From contig RFJF01000730.1 of NCBI GenBank assembly GCA_003695455.1, positions 1 through 6,446 of the forward strand: a stretch of 6,446 bases of DNA, in the 5' to 3' direction. This document shows, piece after piece, positions 5,015 through 6,446 of the stretch; the first letter of the stretch is position 1; each line of letters opens with the position of its first letter. The notes under the pieces are model-generated. The model was not told the origin of the DNA. It made no database searches and was given only the letters and a program-made list of their open reading frames with translations. The stretch comes from Chloroflexota bacterium. GTDB lineage: Bacteria > Chloroflexota > Anaerolineae > 4572-78 > J111. The position numbers were made by a program, and so were the translations under genes.

Positions 5015-6446
5015 ATGGCAGACACCGTTAAAGAAGCAGTACCCCAGCAAGTTGAATTTCGGGCAGAAATCCAGCAACTGCTCGATATTTTGATTCATTC
5101 ACTGTACTCCAACCAGGAAATCTTTCTGCGCGAACTCCTCTCCAACGCCTCAGACGCGCTCAACCGGGTGAAATTTGAAACCCTCACCAACCGTAACGTC
5201 CTCGATGAAAAAGCGGAACTGGGCATTTGGATTGAAACCGACGAAGAGGCTCGCACACTCACTATCCGCGATACCGGCATTGGCATGAATGAAGAAGAAA
5301 TTGTGCAGGGCTTGGGCACAATTGCCCACTCAGGGGCCAAAGAGTTTCTCAAAGCAATGGAAGAAGCCGGTAAAAAAGGGCAGGGCGTTACCACCGACGT
5401 GATTGGCCAGTTCGGCGTGGGTTTCTACTCCGTTTTCATGGTGGCCGAGGAAGTGACTGTGACCTCTCGCTCCTTCCGCCCCGATGACACCGCCGTGGCC
5501 TGGACTTCTACCGGGCAGGGAACGTACAGCGTATCGCCCGCAGAAAAGGCCGAACGCGGCACAACTATTCACATCAAACTGAAAGAAGCGGCCAAAGAAT
5601 ACGCCCGCAACTACAAAATCCGGCAGGTGGTCAAAGCCCACTCTGATTTTGTCGCCTTCCCCATTTACCTGAAAGAAGAAAAAACCGTCACCGCCGATGA
5701 CGATGACAAAAAAACGGAAAAAACCTTTGAATGGAACCAGATTAACGAGCAAACCGCCATCTGGCGGCAATCACCGCGCGAGGTAGATGAGGAAAAGTAC
5801 AAATCCTTCTACCATCAATTTACCTTTGATTTTGGCGACCCACTGCTGCGGATTCACACCTCTACCGATGCGCCGGTGCAGTTTTACGCCCTGCTTTTTG
5901 TTCCCTCTAAAAAAGATTACCGGCTGTTTGGCGGCAAAGATGATTTTGGCCTTAAATTGTACTCGCGCAAGGTGCTCATCAAAGAAAATTTCAAGGATTT
6001 GCTACCCAACTACCTGCGCTTCATTGAAGGGGTGGTGGATTCCGAGGACATCCCGCTGAACGTCTCGCGGGAGATGGTGCAGGCCACGCCGCTGCTCAAA
6101 AAGATTGGCAAAACGCTGGTGCGCCGCATTGCCGGCCAACTTGAAGAACTGGCCCAGGAAGACCCGGAAAAATACGCCACTTTCTGGCAGGAGTTTGGCG
6201 GTTTCATTAAAGAAGGCATTGCCACCGAACCCGACAGCAAGGCCCGCTTTACAGACCTGCTCCGCTTTACTTCCAGCAAAGGCGGCGCCGATGAACTGGT
6301 ATCGCTCAAGCAGTACACCGAGCGAATGAAAGACGACCAGACCGAAATTTACTACATTTTGGGCGATGATTACGGCGTGCTGTCTCGCAGCCCGCACCTG
6401 GAGTACTTCCGCAAGCACGATATTGAAGTGCTGTTCCTGACCGACC
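5015..6446 (+). CDS. htpG: molecular chaperone HtpG (Hsp90), 3' end outside window
   Basis: The frame is open from ATG 5015 to the window edge, giving 477 residues of an expected 620-640. The GHKL ATPase domain is intact: LRELLSNASDA (38-48) with catalytic Glu40 and Mg-binding Asn44, DTGIGM (86-91) with adenine-contacting Asp86, the lid segment LGTIAHSGAKEF (100-111), and GQFGVGFYS (131-139). A short charged linker with DDDDKK (228-233) leads to the middle domain, where NVSRE (349-353) carries Arg352, the conserved arginine reaching the ATP gamma-phosphate. The C-terminal dimerisation domain is cut off by the window edge, not by a visible mutation. HtpG is a cytosolic dimer that remodels client proteins with DnaK, so the pairing with dnaK makes functional sense. 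GAGGT (5004-5008) lies 6 nt before the start codon. The first 10-12 residues are a short N-terminal extension relative to E. coli HtpG (offset of 6). Confidence 0.98.
   Translation, partial: MADTVKEAVPQQVEFRAEIQQLLDILIHSLYSNQEIFLRELLSNASDALNRVKFETLTNRNVLDEKAELGIWIETDEEARTLTIRDTGIGMNEEEIVQGLGTIAHSGAKEFLKAMEEAGKKGQGVTTDVIGQFGVGFYSVFMVAEEVTVTSRSFRPDDTAVAWTSTGQGTYSVSPAEKAERGTTIHIKLKEAAKEYARNYKIRQVVKAHSDFVAFPIYLKEEKTVTADDDDKKTEKTFEWNQINEQTAIWRQSPREVDEEKYKSFYHQFTFDFGDPLLRIHTSTDAPVQFYALLFVPSKKDYRLFGGKDDFGLKLYSRKVLIKENFKDLLPNYLRFIEGVVDSEDIPLNVSREMVQATPLLKKIGKTLVRRIAGQLEELAQEDPEKYATFWQEFGGFIKEGIATEPDSKARFTDLLRFTSSKGGADELVSLKQYTERMKDDQTEIYYILGDDYGVLSRSPHLEYFRKHDIEVLFLTD

Noticed and set aside
5330..5770. 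146-codon minus-strand frame inside htpG
   Set aside because: It is a Phe/Gly-rich shadow of the htpG coding sequence with no family features.

Overview
The window looks like ordinary bacterial chromosome of moderate GC content (roughly mid-50s per cent, estimated by eye), with short intergenic gaps and AGGAG-type ribosome binding sites. DnaK carries the larger nucleotide-binding-domain insert usual in diderm (Gram-negative-type) bacteria. Together with a solitary corrinoid protein, a DAO-type oxidoreductase and an AroH-type chorismate mutase, this would fit an environmental lineage such as Chloroflexota. That placement is a guess and is not shown by the sequence. I see no phage, insertion sequence, CRISPR, tRNA or rRNA.

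Left part (1-1190): the 3' end of a FAD-dependent DAO-family oxidoreductase (+) converges on a stand-alone corrinoid (B12-binding) methyl-carrier protein (-). A strong hairpin that works as a terminator in both directions lies between them. Both families occur in the breakdown of methylated amines and N-methyl amino acids, but no methyltransferase partner is in view.

Middle (1191-2664): a divergent control region separates the corrinoid gene from an SDR oxidoreductase. The SDR is followed 81 bp later on the same strand by a monofunctional AroH-type chorismate mutase, possibly as a two-gene unit. The control region holds a perfect TATAAT box for the corrinoid gene, an extended -10 promoter for the SDR, and two dyads.

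Right part (2665-6446): dnaK (complete) and htpG (5' three quarters; it runs off the window) form a chaperone pair, with no grpE or dnaJ next to them. I found no CIRCE element upstream of dnaK. Instead the dnaK promoter is bracketed by inverted arms containing TGTTT(G)AACCTGAA. The 205-bp dnaK-htpG gap is rich in complementary sequence: a GC hairpin just after dnaK, a 14-bp bulged hairpin, a perfect 9-bp hairpin, and an outer pair of GTTTAAAC-containing arms enclosing the last two. This could fold as a three-way-junction leader of htpG. The outer arms resemble the dnaK arms, which raises the possibility of a shared regulatory motif. These intergenic structures are the part most worth following up; the proteins themselves are typical of their families.
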